Shown in pieces: positions 35,289 to 47,769 of a stretch of 64,000 nt of DNA; within the stretch, counting starts at the first letter, position 1; each line of letters opens with the position of its first letter. The stretch is taken from positions 3,017,680 to 3,081,679 of the forward strand of contig NZ_CP025999.1 of NCBI RefSeq assembly GCF_003086695.1. Reading direction: 5' to 3'. Source of the DNA: Stenotrophomonas sp. SAU14A_NAIMI4_8 (GTDB lineage: Bacteria > Pseudomonadota > Gammaproteobacteria > Xanthomonadales > Xanthomonadaceae). Below the pieces are notes generated by a model that was not told where the DNA came from, did not search any database, and saw nothing but the letters and a program-made list of their open reading frames with translations. Position numbers and translations under genes: made by a program.

Positions 35289-38099
35289 GTGAAACACCCG
35301 ATCCAACGGCCCGCCAGCCGCCGCCAAAACCACCTGGCATTTTCCATTACCCACATCCTCACCGGCGGCGCTCTGCTGCTGGCCGGCGCCGTGGTCTCCC
35401 CTGCCTTCGCACAGGACCAGGCCACCAACCTCGACCGGATCACCGTGACCGGTTCGAACATTCCCCGCACCAACACCGAAACGCCCTCGCCGGTGCAGGT
35501 GGTGACCCGCCAGGAAATCGACCGCAGTGGCAAGACCACCGTGGCCGAATACCTGCAGACGCTCACCTCCGACGGTGCAGGTTCCATTCCCAAGACCTTC
35601 GGCAACGGCTTTGCCGGCGGTGGCGCCGGCATCTCGCTGCGCGGCCTGGGCGCCGGCTCCACGCTGGTGCTGTTGAACGGCCGCCGCATGGCCACCTACG
35701 GCCTGGCCGATGACGGCCAGAAGGTGTTCACCGACCTCAGCACCATTCCGCTTGACGCCGTCGAGCGCGTGGAAGTGCTGAAGGACGGCGCCTCGGCCAT
35801 CTACGGTTCCGATGCGATCGCCGGCGTGGTCAACATCATCCTGCGCAGCGACTTCCAGGGTGCGATCCTGCGCGGTTCCTACGGCGTATCCGGCGATGGC
35901 GACGGCGATGCTAAGAAGGCCACGCTGACCGCCGGTACCGGTGACCTGTCCAGCGACGGCTGGAATGCGTTCTTCAGCCTGGACGTCGGCAAGACCGACG
36001 CGATCAAGATCAGCGACCGCAAGAACCGCAAGTGGATCGGCACCGGTGACATCCGTCGCTGGGGATACGACGCCGCCGATGCGCAGTTCCTTGGCGGCGC
36101 CTACCTGTCCGGCGGCACCGCCGGTGGCGTGGGCCCGAACGGTTCGGTGTTCGATGACCGCAACGTGGACGATGAAAACCCGGCCTTCCTGGTCGCACTT
36201 CCGGGCTGCGCCGACCTGACCACCATTCCCGGCCAGAGCGATGCCACCGCACAGGCGCAGGGCTGCCTGTGGAATCCGGCCCAGCTGTACCGCGACCTGA
36301 GCCCGGAAGAGAAGTACGTGAACGTGTTCGGCCGCGCCAGCTTTGCCTTCGGCGAAGGCGGCGAGGTGTACACCGAGATCGGCTACTCGAAGAAGGAAAC
36401 GATCTTCAGTAACACGCCGTCCGGGGTTTCCGGTGGCTGGGGCTACCCCGGCGGCCCGGTCAACGCCAGCAGCGGCGACGGTGCCGTGGTGCTCAGCCCG
36501 ACCCATCCGGACAACCCGATTCCGGGCCAGGCGTCGCGCCTGCGCTATTCGGCCTGGGATGTCGGCCCGCGCGTCACCAACAACACCAACGAGTTCAACC
36601 GCTTCCTGGTGGGCGTGAAGGGCAACTGGGGCGACTGGAGCTACGACACCGCCTACCTGCATTCGGGCACCGACCTGGTCAACAAGCGCACCGGCTTCCT
36701 GCGCTACAGCGCCGTGCAGTGCGCGCTGGGTGACCCGGCCTGCGCCGGCGGCGTGTGGCGCATCGGCGACAACGCCGGCCTGAATTCGCAGGCGCTGTAC
36801 GACTACATCTCGCCCACCATCAGTGCCCGCGCCAAGTCCAGCCTGGACATGTTCGACTTCACCGTCTCCCGCAGCCTGATGGATCTGAAGGGCGGCCCGC
36901 TCGGCCTGGCCATGGGTACCGAATGGCGCAAGACCAGCAACAGCCTGACCCCGCAGACCTACACCGACCAGGGTGACATCATCGGCCTGGGCTACTCGGC
37001 CTATGACGGTACCCAGAACGTGTACGCCGGCTACGTCGAACTGTCCGCGCCGGTGCTGGAGCAGTTGGAACTGTCGGCCGCACTGCGTTACGACAAGTAC
37101 GAAAGCGGTGAAGGCAAGGCCACCCCGAAGCTGGGCGTGAAGTTCACCCCGGCCGACTGGATCGCCCTGCGCGCCAGCTACGCCGAAGGCTTCCGTGCGC
37201 CGAACCCGGCCGAAAACGGCGACGGTGGCCTGGCCGCCTTCTCCAATGCCCGCGATCCGGTGCGCTGCGCCATCGACCCGGACAACGAGTGCACCGCGCG
37301 TTCGGTGGCCATCATCACCCGCCCCAATTCCGGCCTGAAGCCGGAAGAGTCGAAGAGCTACTCGGTGGGTATCGTGCTGCAGCCGACCTCCAGCACCTCG
37401 CTGACGGTTGATGCCTGGGAAATCAAGCGCACCAACGAAATCGCCCAGGGCAGCACCGCCGACGCCATCGCCGCCGGCAACGTCCTGCGCGACAGCAACA
37501 ACATCGGCGGCGTGGCCAACAGCGGCACCATCCTGGCGGTCAACACGCAGTACGTGAATGCCAACTCGTCGCGTGTGCGCGGTATCGATACCGATATCCG
37601 CCAGACCTTCGACCTGGGTCCGGGCCAGCTGGAAATGGACCTGCAGTGGAGCCATCTGCTGAAGTTCGAGCGCACCGAGGGTGACACCACCGTCGATTAC
37701 GTGGGCACGCACGGCAACTGCGACGTGACCAACTGCATCGGCACCCCGCAGGACCGCATCAACTTCGGCACCACCTGGAAGCAGGGGCCGTGGAGCGTGA
37801 GCGGCGTGGTGAACTACATCGACAGCATGGAAAACAAGGATCGCCGCGGTGGCGACTACCTGGCCTTCTATGAAGACGGCTCGCCGGTGGAGAAGATCTC
37901 TTCGTTCACCACCTTCGATCTGTCCGGTCGCTGGAACATCACCGATGCGTTTGAACTGAACGCTTCGGTGCAGAACGTGTTCGACCGCATCGCCCCGCTC
38001 GACCCGTCCACCTACGGCGCGGTCAACTACAACCCGCTGCACTTCAGCGGTGCCATTGGTCGTTACTTCACCGTCGGCGCCAAGTACACCTTCAACTGA
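35289..38099 (+). CDS. TonB-dependent outer-membrane receptor
   Basis: 936 residues. A long signal peptide (to PAFAQ) precedes a TonB-box-like segment (LDRITVTGSNIPR), a plug domain (PVQVVTRQEIDRSGKTTVAEYLQ through VEVLKDGASAIYGSDAIAGVVNI), and a 22-strand barrel ending in an aromatic strand (FTVGAKYTFN). In Xanthomonadaceae this receptor class often takes up oligosaccharides, peptides or metal chelates; the ligand cannot be told here. GTG start at 35289 with AGGAGAG upstream. The preceding TonB-like gene suggests a functional pair. Confidence 0.93.
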   Translation: MKHPIQRPASRRQNHLAFSITHILTGGALLLAGAVVSPAFAQDQATNLDRITVTGSNIPRTNTETPSPVQVVTRQEIDRSGKTTVAEYLQTLTSDGAGSIPKTFGNGFAGGGAGISLRGLGAGSTLVLLNGRRMATYGLADDGQKVFTDLSTIPLDAVERVEVLKDGASAIYGSDAIAGVVNIILRSDFQGAILRGSYGVSGDGDGDAKKATLTAGTGDLSSDGWNAFFSLDVGKTDAIKISDRKNRKWIGTGDIRRWGYDAADAQFLGGAYLSGGTAGGVGPNGSVFDDRNVDDENPAFLVALPGCADLTTIPGQSDATAQAQGCLWNPAQLYRDLSPEEKYVNVFGRASFAFGEGGEVYTEIGYSKKETIFSNTPSGVSGGWGYPGGPVNASSGDGAVVLSPTHPDNPIPGQASRLRYSAWDVGPRVTNNTNEFNRFLVGVKGNWGDWSYDTAYLHSGTDLVNKRTGFLRYSAVQCALGDPACAGGVWRIGDNAGLNSQALYDYISPTISARAKSSLDMFDFTVSRSLMDLKGGPLGLAMGTEWRKTSNSLTPQTYTDQGDIIGLGYSAYDGTQNVYAGYVELSAPVLEQLELSAALRYDKYESGEGKATPKLGVKFTPADWIALRASYAEGFRAPNPAENGDGGLAAFSNARDPVRCAIDPDNECTARSVAIITRPNSGLKPEESKSYSVGIVLQPTSSTSLTVDAWEIKRTNEIAQGSTADAIAAGNVLRDSNNIGGVANSGTILAVNTQYVNANSSRVRGIDTDIRQTFDLGPGQLEMDLQWSHLLKFERTEGDTTVDYVGTHGNCDVTNCIGTPQDRINFGTTWKQGPWSVSGVVNYIDSMENKDRRGGDYLAFYEDGSPVEKISSFTTFDLSGRWNITDAFELNASVQNVFDRIAPLDPSTYGAVNYNPLHFSGAIGRYFTVGAKYTFN

Positions 38100-38124
38100 T
38101 CCACGAAGGTCAACCGCACTGCAG

Positions 38125-38156
38125 AGGCCCGGGCATGTCCCGGGCCTTTGCTTTTT
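38125..38156 (+). terminator. Intrinsic terminator of the TonB-dependent receptor gene
   Basis: GGCCCGGG-CATGT-CCCGGGCC followed by TTTGCTTTTT, 26 nt past the stop codon. Confidence 0.9.
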
Positions 38157-38207
38157 CACCACATGCGCGCGGCCATGATGAAGGCCTACCGCGCGAGGCA
38201 CGACCGC

Positions 38208-39629
38208 ATGCCGTCTTCCACGCAACGCCTGGGCCTGGCCGCGCTGACCGCGCTTGTCGTCGGTTCGATGGTCGGCGCCGGCATTTTCTCGCTGCCACAG
38301 AACGTGGCCCGCAGCGCCGGGCCGGCCGCAGCGCTGATCGGCTGGGCCCTGAGCGGCGCCGGCATGTTGATGCTGGCCTTCGTGTTCCAGGCGCTGGCCA
38401 ACCGCCGGCCCGATCTGGACACCGGCATCTACGCCTATGCGCGCGAGGGCTTCGGCAACTACATCGGCTTTTCCGCCGCGTGGGGCTACTGGGTGGCCTC
38501 GGTGCTGGGCAATGCCAGCTTCTTCGTGCTGATCTTCAGCGGCCTGGGCCACTTCCTGCCGGTGTTCGGCGAGGGCAACACCCCCGTGGCCTTCGCCGCC
38601 TCTTCGCTGCTGCTGTGGACGGTGCACCTGCTGGTGCTGCGGGGCCTGCGCACCGCCGCCATCATCAACGGCCTGGTGACCGTGGCCAAGCTGGTCCCGA
38701 TCGCCTTGTTCCTGGTGCTGGCCGCCGGGGCGTTCCGCATGGACGTGTTCCGCGCCGACTTCTTCGGCACACCTGCGCTGGGCGACCTGGGCGCGCAGCT
38801 GCGCGGCATGATGCTGGTGACGGTGTGGGTGTTCATCGGCATCGAAGGGGCCAGCATCTATTCGCGGCGGGCGGCCCGCCGCGCCGACGTCGGCCGCGCC
38901 ACCGTGATCGGTTTCGTCGGGGTGTGGCTGCTGCTGGTGCTGGTCAGCCTGCTGTCGATGGGGGTGCTGTCGCAGGCCGAGCTGGCCGGCCTGCCCAATC
39001 CCTCGATGGCATATGTGCTGCGCGCCATCGTCGGCGAATGGGGCGCTACCGTGATCATCATCGGCTCGATCATTTCCGTGCTCGGCGCGCTGCTGGCCTG
39101 GGTGCTGCTGTGCGGTGAAGTGCTGTATGCCGCCGCCGGCGATGGCACCATGCCTGCCTTCCTGGGCCGCGAGAACGCGCGCGGCGTACCGGCCAATGCG
39201 CTATGGATGAGCAACGGCCTGATCCAGCTGTTCCTGCTGCTGGTGCTGTTCAATTCGGGCAGCTACACCAGCCTGGTGCTGCTGGCCGCATCGATGAGCC
39301 TGGTGCCGTATTTCCTGTCGGCGGCCTTCGCCGTGCAGCTGGCCTGGCGTGGCCAGGCCTATGCCGGCGAAACCGGAGTCCGCTGGCGCGACTTCGGCGT
39401 TGCGCTGCTGGCCAGCGCCTACGCGTTGTGGCTGGTCTATGCCGGCGGCGTGGACAACCTGCTGCTGTCGGTGCTGCTGTATGTGCCCGGCGTGGTGCTA
39501 TTCGCGCTGACGCGGCGCCAGCATGGGCAGGCCGTGTTCACCCGCTGGGAAGCGGTATTGTTCGGCGCGATCGTGGTGGTAGCGATCGCCACCCTGGTCG
39601 CATTCTGGCGCGGCGCACTGACGTTGTAG
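38208..39629 (+). CDS. APC-family basic amino acid/polyamine antiporter
   Basis: 473 residues, 12-13 hydrophobic helices. The first helix carries LVVGSMVGAGIFSLPQNVA, the signature loop of the arginine/ornithine and arginine/agmatine antiporter subgroup (ArcD/AdiC), and TM6 has FIGIEGASIYSRRA. It probably exchanges arginine, ornithine or another cationic substrate. Start at ATG 38208 chosen for a GAGG 10 bases upstream and normal N-terminal length; ATGs at 38163 and 38175 are possible. The stop codon TAG (39627-39629) is part of an SMAG repeat. Confidence 0.88.
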   Translation: MPSSTQRLGLAALTALVVGSMVGAGIFSLPQNVARSAGPAAALIGWALSGAGMLMLAFVFQALANRRPDLDTGIYAYAREGFGNYIGFSAAWGYWVASVLGNASFFVLIFSGLGHFLPVFGEGNTPVAFAASSLLLWTVHLLVLRGLRTAAIINGLVTVAKLVPIALFLVLAAGAFRMDVFRADFFGTPALGDLGAQLRGMMLVTVWVFIGIEGASIYSRRAARRADVGRATVIGFVGVWLLLVLVSLLSMGVLSQAELAGLPNPSMAYVLRAIVGEWGATVIIIGSIISVLGALLAWVLLCGEVLYAAAGDGTMPAFLGRENARGVPANALWMSNGLIQLFLLLVLFNSGSYTSLVLLAASMSLVPYFLSAAFAVQLAWRGQAYAGETGVRWRDFGVALLASAYALWLVYAGGVDNLLLSVLLYVPGVVLFALTRRQHGQAVFTRWEAVLFGAIVVVAIATLVAFWRGALTL

Positions 39630-39692
39630 AGTCGAGCTTGCTCGACTGGCTCTTTCATCGTGCACACAACAGTCGAGCAAGCTCGACTCTAC
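39626..39692. repeat. SMAG REP pair overlapping the permease stop codon
   Basis: A forward unit begins GTAG at 39626 and an inverted unit ends at 39692, separated by 23 nt. The TAG in the repeat head is the stop codon of the antiporter gene. Confidence 0.9.
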
Positions 39693-39712
39693 GAAGTGCA
39701 GCCATCACGCAC

Positions 39713-39743
39713 AAAAAAAAACCTGCATCTCGCGATGCAGGTT
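39713..39743 (-). terminator. Intrinsic terminator of tRNA-Asn
   Basis: On the minus strand AACCTGCAT-CGCGAG-ATGCAGGTT is followed by eight or more T. It begins 9 nt past the CCA end of the tRNA. Confidence 0.93.
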
Positions 39744-39751
39744 TTCAAAGG

Positions 39752-39828
39752 TGGCGCCCGAAGTTGGACTCGAACCAACGACCCCCTGATTAACAGTCAA
39801 GTGCTCTAACCGGCTGAGCTATTCGGGC
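39752..39828 (-). tRNA. tRNA-Asn(GTT)
   Basis: 77 nt on the minus strand, folding into a full cloverleaf. Acceptor GCCCGAA/TTCGGGC, D-arm GCTC...GAGC, anticodon stem CTTGA/TCAGG with loop CTGTTAA (anticodon GTT), variable loop GGGTC, T-arm GTTGG TTCGAGT CCAAC, and an encoded CCA end. A strong terminator follows. No integrase gene lies next to it. Confidence 0.97.
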
Positions 39829-39850
39829 AGACGACTAGTATAACCACTCT

Positions 39851-40321
39851 TCACGCGCGATGGTAGGGGTGATTGGCAATCATTGCCGCAGCCCGATACA
39901 ACTGCTCGGCCACCACCAGCCGTACCAGCATGTGCGGCAGGGTCAGCGGGCCGATCGACCATTTCTCGTCGGCCAGCGCGGACACTTCCGACGAATGCCC
40001 TTCCGGGCCGCCGATCAGGAAAGCCAGGTCCCTGCCCTGCCCGCGCCAGTGCTCCAGGCGCTGCGCCAGCTGCTCTGAACTGAGCTGGCGACCGGGCACA
40101 TCCAACGCCACCACGTAGGCGTTCTTCGGCAATGCCGCGATCACCCGCTTGCCTTCGTCTTCAGTGGCACGGCGCGCATCGCGGCCCTTGCCACGCAGGC
40201 CGGGTTCGATTTCCACCAGTTCAAACGGCAACCAGTGCGAGAGCCGCTTCTGGTATTCGGCAAACCCTTGCGCCACCCAGCTGGGGGCACGTTCGCCGGT
40301 GGCGATCAGACGGGCTTTCAT
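39851..40321 (-). CDS. rlmH: 23S rRNA (pseudouridine-1915 N3)-methyltransferase
   Basis: 156 residues, the exact family length. SPOUT fold with the knot motif FLIGGPEGHSSEV and the C-terminal LTLPHMLVRLVVAEQLYRA..NHPYHR. It methylates pseudouridine 1915 in helix 69 of 23S rRNA. Start at ATG 40321 (MKARLIATGERAPSWV) with GGAGG upstream. Confidence 0.96.
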   Translation of the reverse strand: MKARLIATGERAPSWVAQGFAEYQKRLSHWLPFELVEIEPGLRGKGRDARRATEDEGKRVIAALPKNAYVVALDVPGRQLSSEQLAQRLEHWRGQGRDLAFLIGGPEGHSSEVSALADEKWSIGPLTLPHMLVRLVVAEQLYRAAAMIANHPYHRA

Positions 40322-40341
40322 CAAACAGTCCTCCACAAACG

Positions 40342-40368
40342 TCGACGGCGCCATCGGCGCCGTCGAAG
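40342..40368 (-). promoter_or_regulatory. Hairpin in the rsfS-rlmH spacer
   Basis: GACGGCGCC-ATC-GGCGCCGTC, a perfect 9-bp stem extendable to about 11 bp, lying between the rsfS stop and the rlmH Shine-Dalgarno. It may be a partial terminator or mRNA stabiliser. Confidence 0.45.
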
Positions 40369-40387
40369 GGGTGCGTCAACGCGCGGC

Positions 40388-40798
40388 TCAGGCCACTTCG
40401 TCGTCGCTGGTCGGCGGCTGGTCGCCCACGGTCCACAGGCGCTCCAGCGCGTAGAACTCGCGCACGCGCGGCAGCATTACGTGCACGATCACGTCGCCCA
40501 GGTCCACCAGCACCCATTCGGCTTCGCGCTCGCCTTCCACGCCCAGCGGCATCACGTCGATCTTCTTGGCGAAGCGCACGACTTCATCGGCGATCGACTT
40601 CACGTGGCGGGTGGAGGTACCGGAGACGATGACCAGGTAGTCGGCGACGCTGGACTTGCCACGCACGTCGATCTCGACCGGGTCCTTGGCCTTCAGGTCT
40701 TCGGTGGCTTGGCGGACGCTGGCCAGCAGTTCCGGCACCGAAGGCGGCGGGCTGGGCAGTTCGACCTTGATGGTCTGGGGCTGGGTCTGGTTGCTCAA
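40388..40798 (-). CDS. rsfS: Ribosomal silencing factor RsfS
   Basis: 136 residues with the RsfS/Iojap motifs ([15 protein letters not shown] [31 protein letters not shown] in the centre, and [22 protein letters not shown]). It binds L14 on the 50S subunit and blocks subunit joining in starvation. The best start is TTG 40798 (SNQTQPQTI); the N-terminus is longer than in E. coli. Coupled by position with nadD and rlmH. Confidence 0.94.
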   Translation of the reverse strand: MSNQTQPQTIKVELPSPPPSVPELLASVRQATEDLKAKDPVEIDVRGKSSVADYLVIVSGTSTRHVKSIADEVVRFAKKIDVMPLGVEGEREAEWVLVDLGDVIVHVMLPRVREFYALERLWTVGDQPPTSDDEVA

Positions 40799-40856
40799 AA
40801 CGGATCGACTCGATAAACGTGGGGGCGATTATACGGGCAAGGCGCGCCCGCGGCAT

Positions 40857-41522
40857 TCACGGGGTGGCCGGCCGGTACAGGCCGTGGTCGACCACGTAAT
40901 CGGCCACCGCCGGCGGCAGCAGGGCCCGCCACGGGCCGGTCGCGGCAATCTGCGCACGCACCGCGCTGGCCGATTCCGAGCGCAACGGGTGGTGCAGGCG
41001 CAATACCCGCCCGCCGGGGCTGGCGAACAGGGCCTGCTCGTTGTCGGCCCAGCGGCCATCCAGGGCCTGGCCCAGGGCGCCATCCACCGAATCCTGCAGC
41101 GGGCTGCCCGGGCGCTCGGCAACGATGAAGTGGGCCAGGTCGAACAGGGCCTGCCACTCGTGCCAGGCCGGCAGGGCCAGCAGGCTGTCGGCGCCGACCA
41201 GCCAGGCCAGCGGCCGGCTCGGCCCCAGCTCGGCGCGCAGTTCGCGCAGGGTGTCTACGGTGTAGGAAGGGCGACCCGGGAAGCGCTTGGCCCGTTCCAG
41301 CTCGCGCCGGTCCAGCAGCAGGCCCGGCTCGTCGCCGATGGCCAGCGACAGCATGCGACAGCGCTGCTCGGCGGTGGCCCCAGGCGGCGCGCGGTGCGGC
41401 GGGTCGGCCGCCGGCAGCAGCCGCACCGCCACCTGCAGTTCATCGCGGGCGGCGCGGGCGATTGCCAGATGGCCCAGGTGCACCGGATCGAAGGTGCCCC
41501 CGTAATAGATGCGCAGGCTCAT
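40857..41522 (-). CDS. nadD: Nicotinate-nucleotide adenylyltransferase
   Basis: 221 residues: nucleotidyltransferase signature YYGGTFDPVHLGHL at the N-terminus (GGTFDPxHxGH) and the C-terminal SESASAVRAQIA (ISSTxIR-like) motif. It makes deamido-NAD from nicotinate mononucleotide. ATG 41522, 3 bp after the holA stop. Confidence 0.95.
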   Translation of the reverse strand: MSLRIYYGGTFDPVHLGHLAIARAARDELQVAVRLLPAADPPHRAPPGATAEQRCRMLSLAIGDEPGLLLDRRELERAKRFPGRPSYTVDTLRELRAELGPSRPLAWLVGADSLLALPAWHEWQALFDLAHFIVAERPGSPLQDSVDGALGQALDGRWADNEQALFASPGGRVLRLHHPLRSESASAVRAQIAATGPWRALLPPAVADYVVDHGLYRPATP

Positions 41523-41525
41523 GGC

Positions 41526-42563
41526 TCAGGCCCGGGCCAGCAGGCGCACGGCGCGGGCCTCGGCCACCGCCACCAGCAACCGCTCCAGCGCCAGCCAGGC
41601 ATCGCCGTCGGCGCGCCCCTTGGCAATGCGATCCACCAGGCCGGCTTCGGCCACGAAACGTTCCCAGCGCTTGCCTTCCGGGTGGCGCTGCAACGCGCGC
41701 TTGTAGGGCGCCTGGCGCGATTCCCAGATACCGCGCGACTTCATTTCCGCGGCCAGATTGCCGCCGCGCGCCTGCACCCGGGCCAGGCCGGCACCGGCCA
41801 GCAGTTCGCGAATGACCATCGGCATCAGCGCGGCCACCGCCTCGCCTTCACCGCGCAGCCCGGCCAGCATGCGCAACACTGCCTGCGGCTGCCCGGAGAA
41901 CGTGGCTTCCAGCAGACGGAACACGTCGTAGCGGGCGGCGTCGGCCACCAGCGATTCCATCCGTTCCACGTCCAGCGGCTGGCCGTCGGCCAGCAGTGCC
42001 AGCTTGTCGATCTCCTGCGCGGCCGCCAGCAGGTTGCCTTCCACGCGTTCGGCCAGGCGCTGCACCGCGGCGGGATCGGCGCGCAGGCCCTTGCCACGCA
42101 GGCGGCGCTCGATCCAGTCGGGCAGTTCGTGCGGCTTGATCGCCCAGGCCACCGACAGCACGCCGACGCGGTTCACCGCTTCGGCCCACTTGCCCTGGTG
42201 GGCCTTGCTCCATTCATTGGCGGTGATCAGCAGTACGACGTCCGGCGCCGGGTTGGCGCAGAACTGGCTGATCACTTCGGCGCCGTCCTTGCCCGGCTTG
42301 CCGCTGGGCAGGCGCACTTCCACCAGGCGGCGGGCGCTGAACAGGCTGGGCGCATTGAAGCTGGCGTCGAGCTGGTTCCAGTCGAAGTCGCGGCCATCGG
42401 CATCGAACACTTCACGTTCGCCAATGCCGGCGGCGCGCGCGCGTGCGCGCACGGCATCGGCCGCTTCCAGCACACGCAGGGTTTCCGGCCCGGCGATCAG
42501 GTACACCGGCGCCAGCGCGGTATCACCGCCCTGGCTGGCCAACTGCTCCGGACGCAGTTCCAT
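41526..42563 (-). CDS. holA: DNA polymerase III delta subunit
   Basis: 345 residues with the HolA pattern (VYLIAGPETLRVLEAADAVRARA at the start, VVLLITANEWSKAHQGKW, and a helical C-terminal domain). It opens the beta clamp within the clamp loader. ATG 42563. Spacing to lptE is 12 bp. Confidence 0.94.
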   Translation of the reverse strand: MELRPEQLASQGGDTALAPVYLIAGPETLRVLEAADAVRARARAAGIGEREVFDADGRDFDWNQLDASFNAPSLFSARRLVEVRLPSGKPGKDGAEVISQFCANPAPDVVLLITANEWSKAHQGKWAEAVNRVGVLSVAWAIKPHELPDWIERRLRGKGLRADPAAVQRLAERVEGNLLAAAQEIDKLALLADGQPLDVERMESLVADAARYDVFRLLEATFSGQPQAVLRMLAGLRGEGEAVAALMPMVIRELLAGAGLARVQARGGNLAAEMKSRGIWESRQAPYKRALQRHPEGKRWERFVAEAGLVDRIAKGRADGDAWLALERLLVAVAEARAVRLLARA

Positions 42564-42575
42564 CGCTGCGCCGGC

Positions 42576-43157
42576 TCAGCGCTCGACCGGCGGTGCCGGC
42601 GTGGGCTGCACGTCCTGGGCCGCGGCCGGCTTGGGCGCTGCCAGGCTGCCGCCACGTTCCAGTTCGGCGCGCACCACGCTGTCGATGCGGCGGATGATGG
42701 ACGCCGACATTTCCCGGCGCAGTTCATCGGCCAGGATCTCGCGTTCGGTGGTGGTACCGGTGGCGTCGGTCGGCGGCGACACGTAATCGCGCGACAGCTC
42801 GATCACCTGCTGCGGCACCAGTTCGCTGCCGTCTTCGCGGCGGAAGATGAAGATGACCGCATAGCGCAGGCTGTATTCCTGGGCACGGCCCTGTGCATCG
42901 ATGGCGATGGGCAGATCGCCCCAGCGCTCGGACAACACCTGCAGCTGGGTGCTCGGCCCGATGCTTTCGTCGTCGGCCAGCTTGGCCCCGGACGCCAGCA
43001 GGCTGCGGTTGAGCAGCTTGACCAGTTCGCTGTACGGCGCGGTGGAGACCACCTTCACCGGTGCCGTATCGGTGGGCAGCATCAGCTTGTTGCGCAGATG
43101 GAAACCACAGCCGGCAAGGCCGAGGGCAAGGACGAGGGCAAGCAGGATTCGGGTCAT
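42576..43157 (-). CDS. lptE: LPS assembly lipoprotein LptE
   Basis: 193 residues. Lipobox GLAGC, then CGFHLRNKLMLPTDTAPVKVV, the LptE/RlpB start, and VQVLSERWGDLP-type strands. A Pro/Ala-rich C-terminal tail (APKPAAAQDVQPTPAPP) is longer than in E. coli. It plugs the LptD barrel in the outer membrane. Start at ATG 43157 because the signal peptide begins there. Confidence 0.93.
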   Translation of the reverse strand: MTRILLALVLALGLAGCGFHLRNKLMLPTDTAPVKVVSTAPYSELVKLLNRSLLASGAKLADDESIGPSTQLQVLSERWGDLPIAIDAQGRAQEYSLRYAVIFIFRREDGSELVPQQVIELSRDYVSPPTDATGTTTEREILADELRREMSASIIRRIDSVVRAELERGGSLAAPKPAAAQDVQPTPAPPVER

Positions 43158-43258
43158 GGGAACAGTCTGGCGGAGCCGGGCGATCACGGCAACAGACAGC
43201 CTGCCCGATCACGCGTGAACGCAGGGCCATCGGCCGCTGACGCCGGCGTGGGGAACAC

Positions 43259-43287
43259 GCACCGGCCGCCACACGGGCGGCCGGTGC
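43259..43287 (-). terminator. Strong hairpin between leuS and lptE
   Basis: GCACCGGCCGCC (43259-43270) pairs with GGCGGCCGGTGC (43276-43287) around a 5-nt loop. It sits 9 nt past the leuS stop, and only GTGTTCC follows on the minus strand, so termination may be partial within the leuS-lptE-holA operon. Confidence 0.6.
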
Positions 43288-43295
43288 CGGACACA

Positions 43296-46625
<3,330 letters not shown>

Positions 46626-46700
46626 CTACCCGTACGACAGAAGAAGCGCCCATTGTCGCGGCCGGCACGCGGGGCGCCAAGCCGCGACGTGAGGAAAGGG

Positions 46701-46731
46701 TTGAGACCGTCATCGATCGACACCATAGAAT
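46701..46731 (+). promoter_or_regulatory. Possible sigma-70 promoter of the thioredoxin-like gene
   Basis: TTGAGA (46701-46706) and TAGAAT (46726-46731) with a long 19-bp spacer, 30 bp before the ATG. Only a reasonable match. Confidence 0.35.
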
Positions 46732-46761
46732 CGGTCTCCTGTTGCCGAACGATGTGCCCCC

Positions 46762-47619
46762 ATGACCGAGACGACCTACGTATTCGACGCCACGACCGCG
46801 ACCTTCGAGGCCGAAGTCCTGCAGAAGTCGCTGCAGACGCCGGTGCTGGTCGACTTCTGGGCGACCTGGTGCGGCCCGTGCAAGACCCTGGGGCCGATGT
46901 TGGAAAAGCTGGCCGCCGAGTACAACGGCGCCTTCGAGCTGGCCAAGGTGGACGTGGATGCCGAGCAGCAGATCGCTGCGGCCTTCCAGATCCGCTCGGT
47001 GCCCACCGTGTTCCTGGTCAAGGGCGGCCAGCTGGTGGACGGCTTCCCCGGTGCCATTCCGGAAGGCCAGCTGCGCGAATTCCTGGCCCAGCACGGCATC
47101 GTGCCGGCCGACGTTGGCGATACCAGCAGCGAAGAAGAGGCACCGCTGGACCCGCAGGGTCAGGTGGACGTGCTGCGCGCGCAGATCGCCGCCGAGCCGG
47201 ACAAGGACGAACTGAAGCTGGACCTGGCGCTGGCCCTGCTGCAGATCGGCGGGGTGGACGAAGCAGGCAAGCTGATCGACGCCCTGCCGGCCAACCTGGC
47301 CACCGATGACCGCGCCGTGCGTGGCCGCGCCCGCCTGGCCTTCGCCACCGCACTGAAGGATGCGCCGGCCGCCGATGCGCTGGACGCGCGCATTGCCGCC
47401 GACGGCAAGGACCTGCAGGCGCGCCATCTGCGCGGCGTGCAGCTGCTGCTGGGCGGCCACGATGAAGCCGCGCTGGAACAGTTCCTGGAAATGCTGCGCA
47501 TCGACCGCGGCTATGACGACAACCTGCCGCGCCGCACGCTGATCGACGCCTTCAACGTCATCGCCGACGAAGACCTGGTGGGCCGCTACCGTCGCAAGAT
47601 GGCGTCGCTGCTGTTCTGA
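46762..47619 (+). CDS. cnoX: Thioredoxin-TPR chaperedoxin (CnoX/YbbN family)
   Basis: 285 residues. A thioredoxin domain (1-110) with an intact active site WCGPC (Cys37/Cys40) is followed by an acidic linker (SSEEEAPLDPQGQ) and C-terminal TPR-like helices (about 130-285, LKLDLALALLQIGGVDEAGKLID; LRGVQLLLGGHDEAALEQFLEML). This is the YbbN/CnoX layout, a holdase that cooperates with GroEL. E. coli CnoX lost the redox pair (SQHC), whereas this protein keeps it and may have reductase activity. ATG 46762. Confidence 0.9.
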   Translation: MTETTYVFDATTATFEAEVLQKSLQTPVLVDFWATWCGPCKTLGPMLEKLAAEYNGAFELAKVDVDAEQQIAAAFQIRSVPTVFLVKGGQLVDGFPGAIPEGQLREFLAQHGIVPADVGDTSSEEEAPLDPQGQVDVLRAQIAAEPDKDELKLDLALALLQIGGVDEAGKLIDALPANLATDDRAVRGRARLAFATALKDAPAADALDARIAADGKDLQARHLRGVQLLLGGHDEAALEQFLEMLRIDRGYDDNLPRRTLIDAFNVIADEDLVGRYRRKMASLLF

Positions 47620-47667
47620 GGCCGCTGTTTTCGTTCAGGATTCCAGCCACGCACCGGGCAATAATGT

Positions 47668-47699
47668 GATGCCGGCCGCATTTTTGCGCAGCCGGCATC
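47668..47699 (+). terminator. Hairpin downstream of cnoX
   Basis: GATGCCGGC (47668-47676) pairs with GCCGGCATC (47691-47699), with an inner CGCA-TTTTT-TGCG-like pair. No T-run after the stem. Confidence 0.5.
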
Positions 47700-47769
47700 C
47701 ATTCCGGGGGGAATAAGTCAGGGCCATGGGGTCTGCACGCTGGCCCCCGCATTGCCGGGACTGCATGCC

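Noticed and set aside
35217..38627. An 1136-codon minus-strand open frame
   Set aside because: Antisense to the TonB-dependent receptor, whose plug and barrel features are clear.
39752..39828. tRNA-Asn as attachment site of a genomic island
   Set aside because: No integrase gene or duplicated tRNA 3-prime end lies nearby, and both flanks are core genes.
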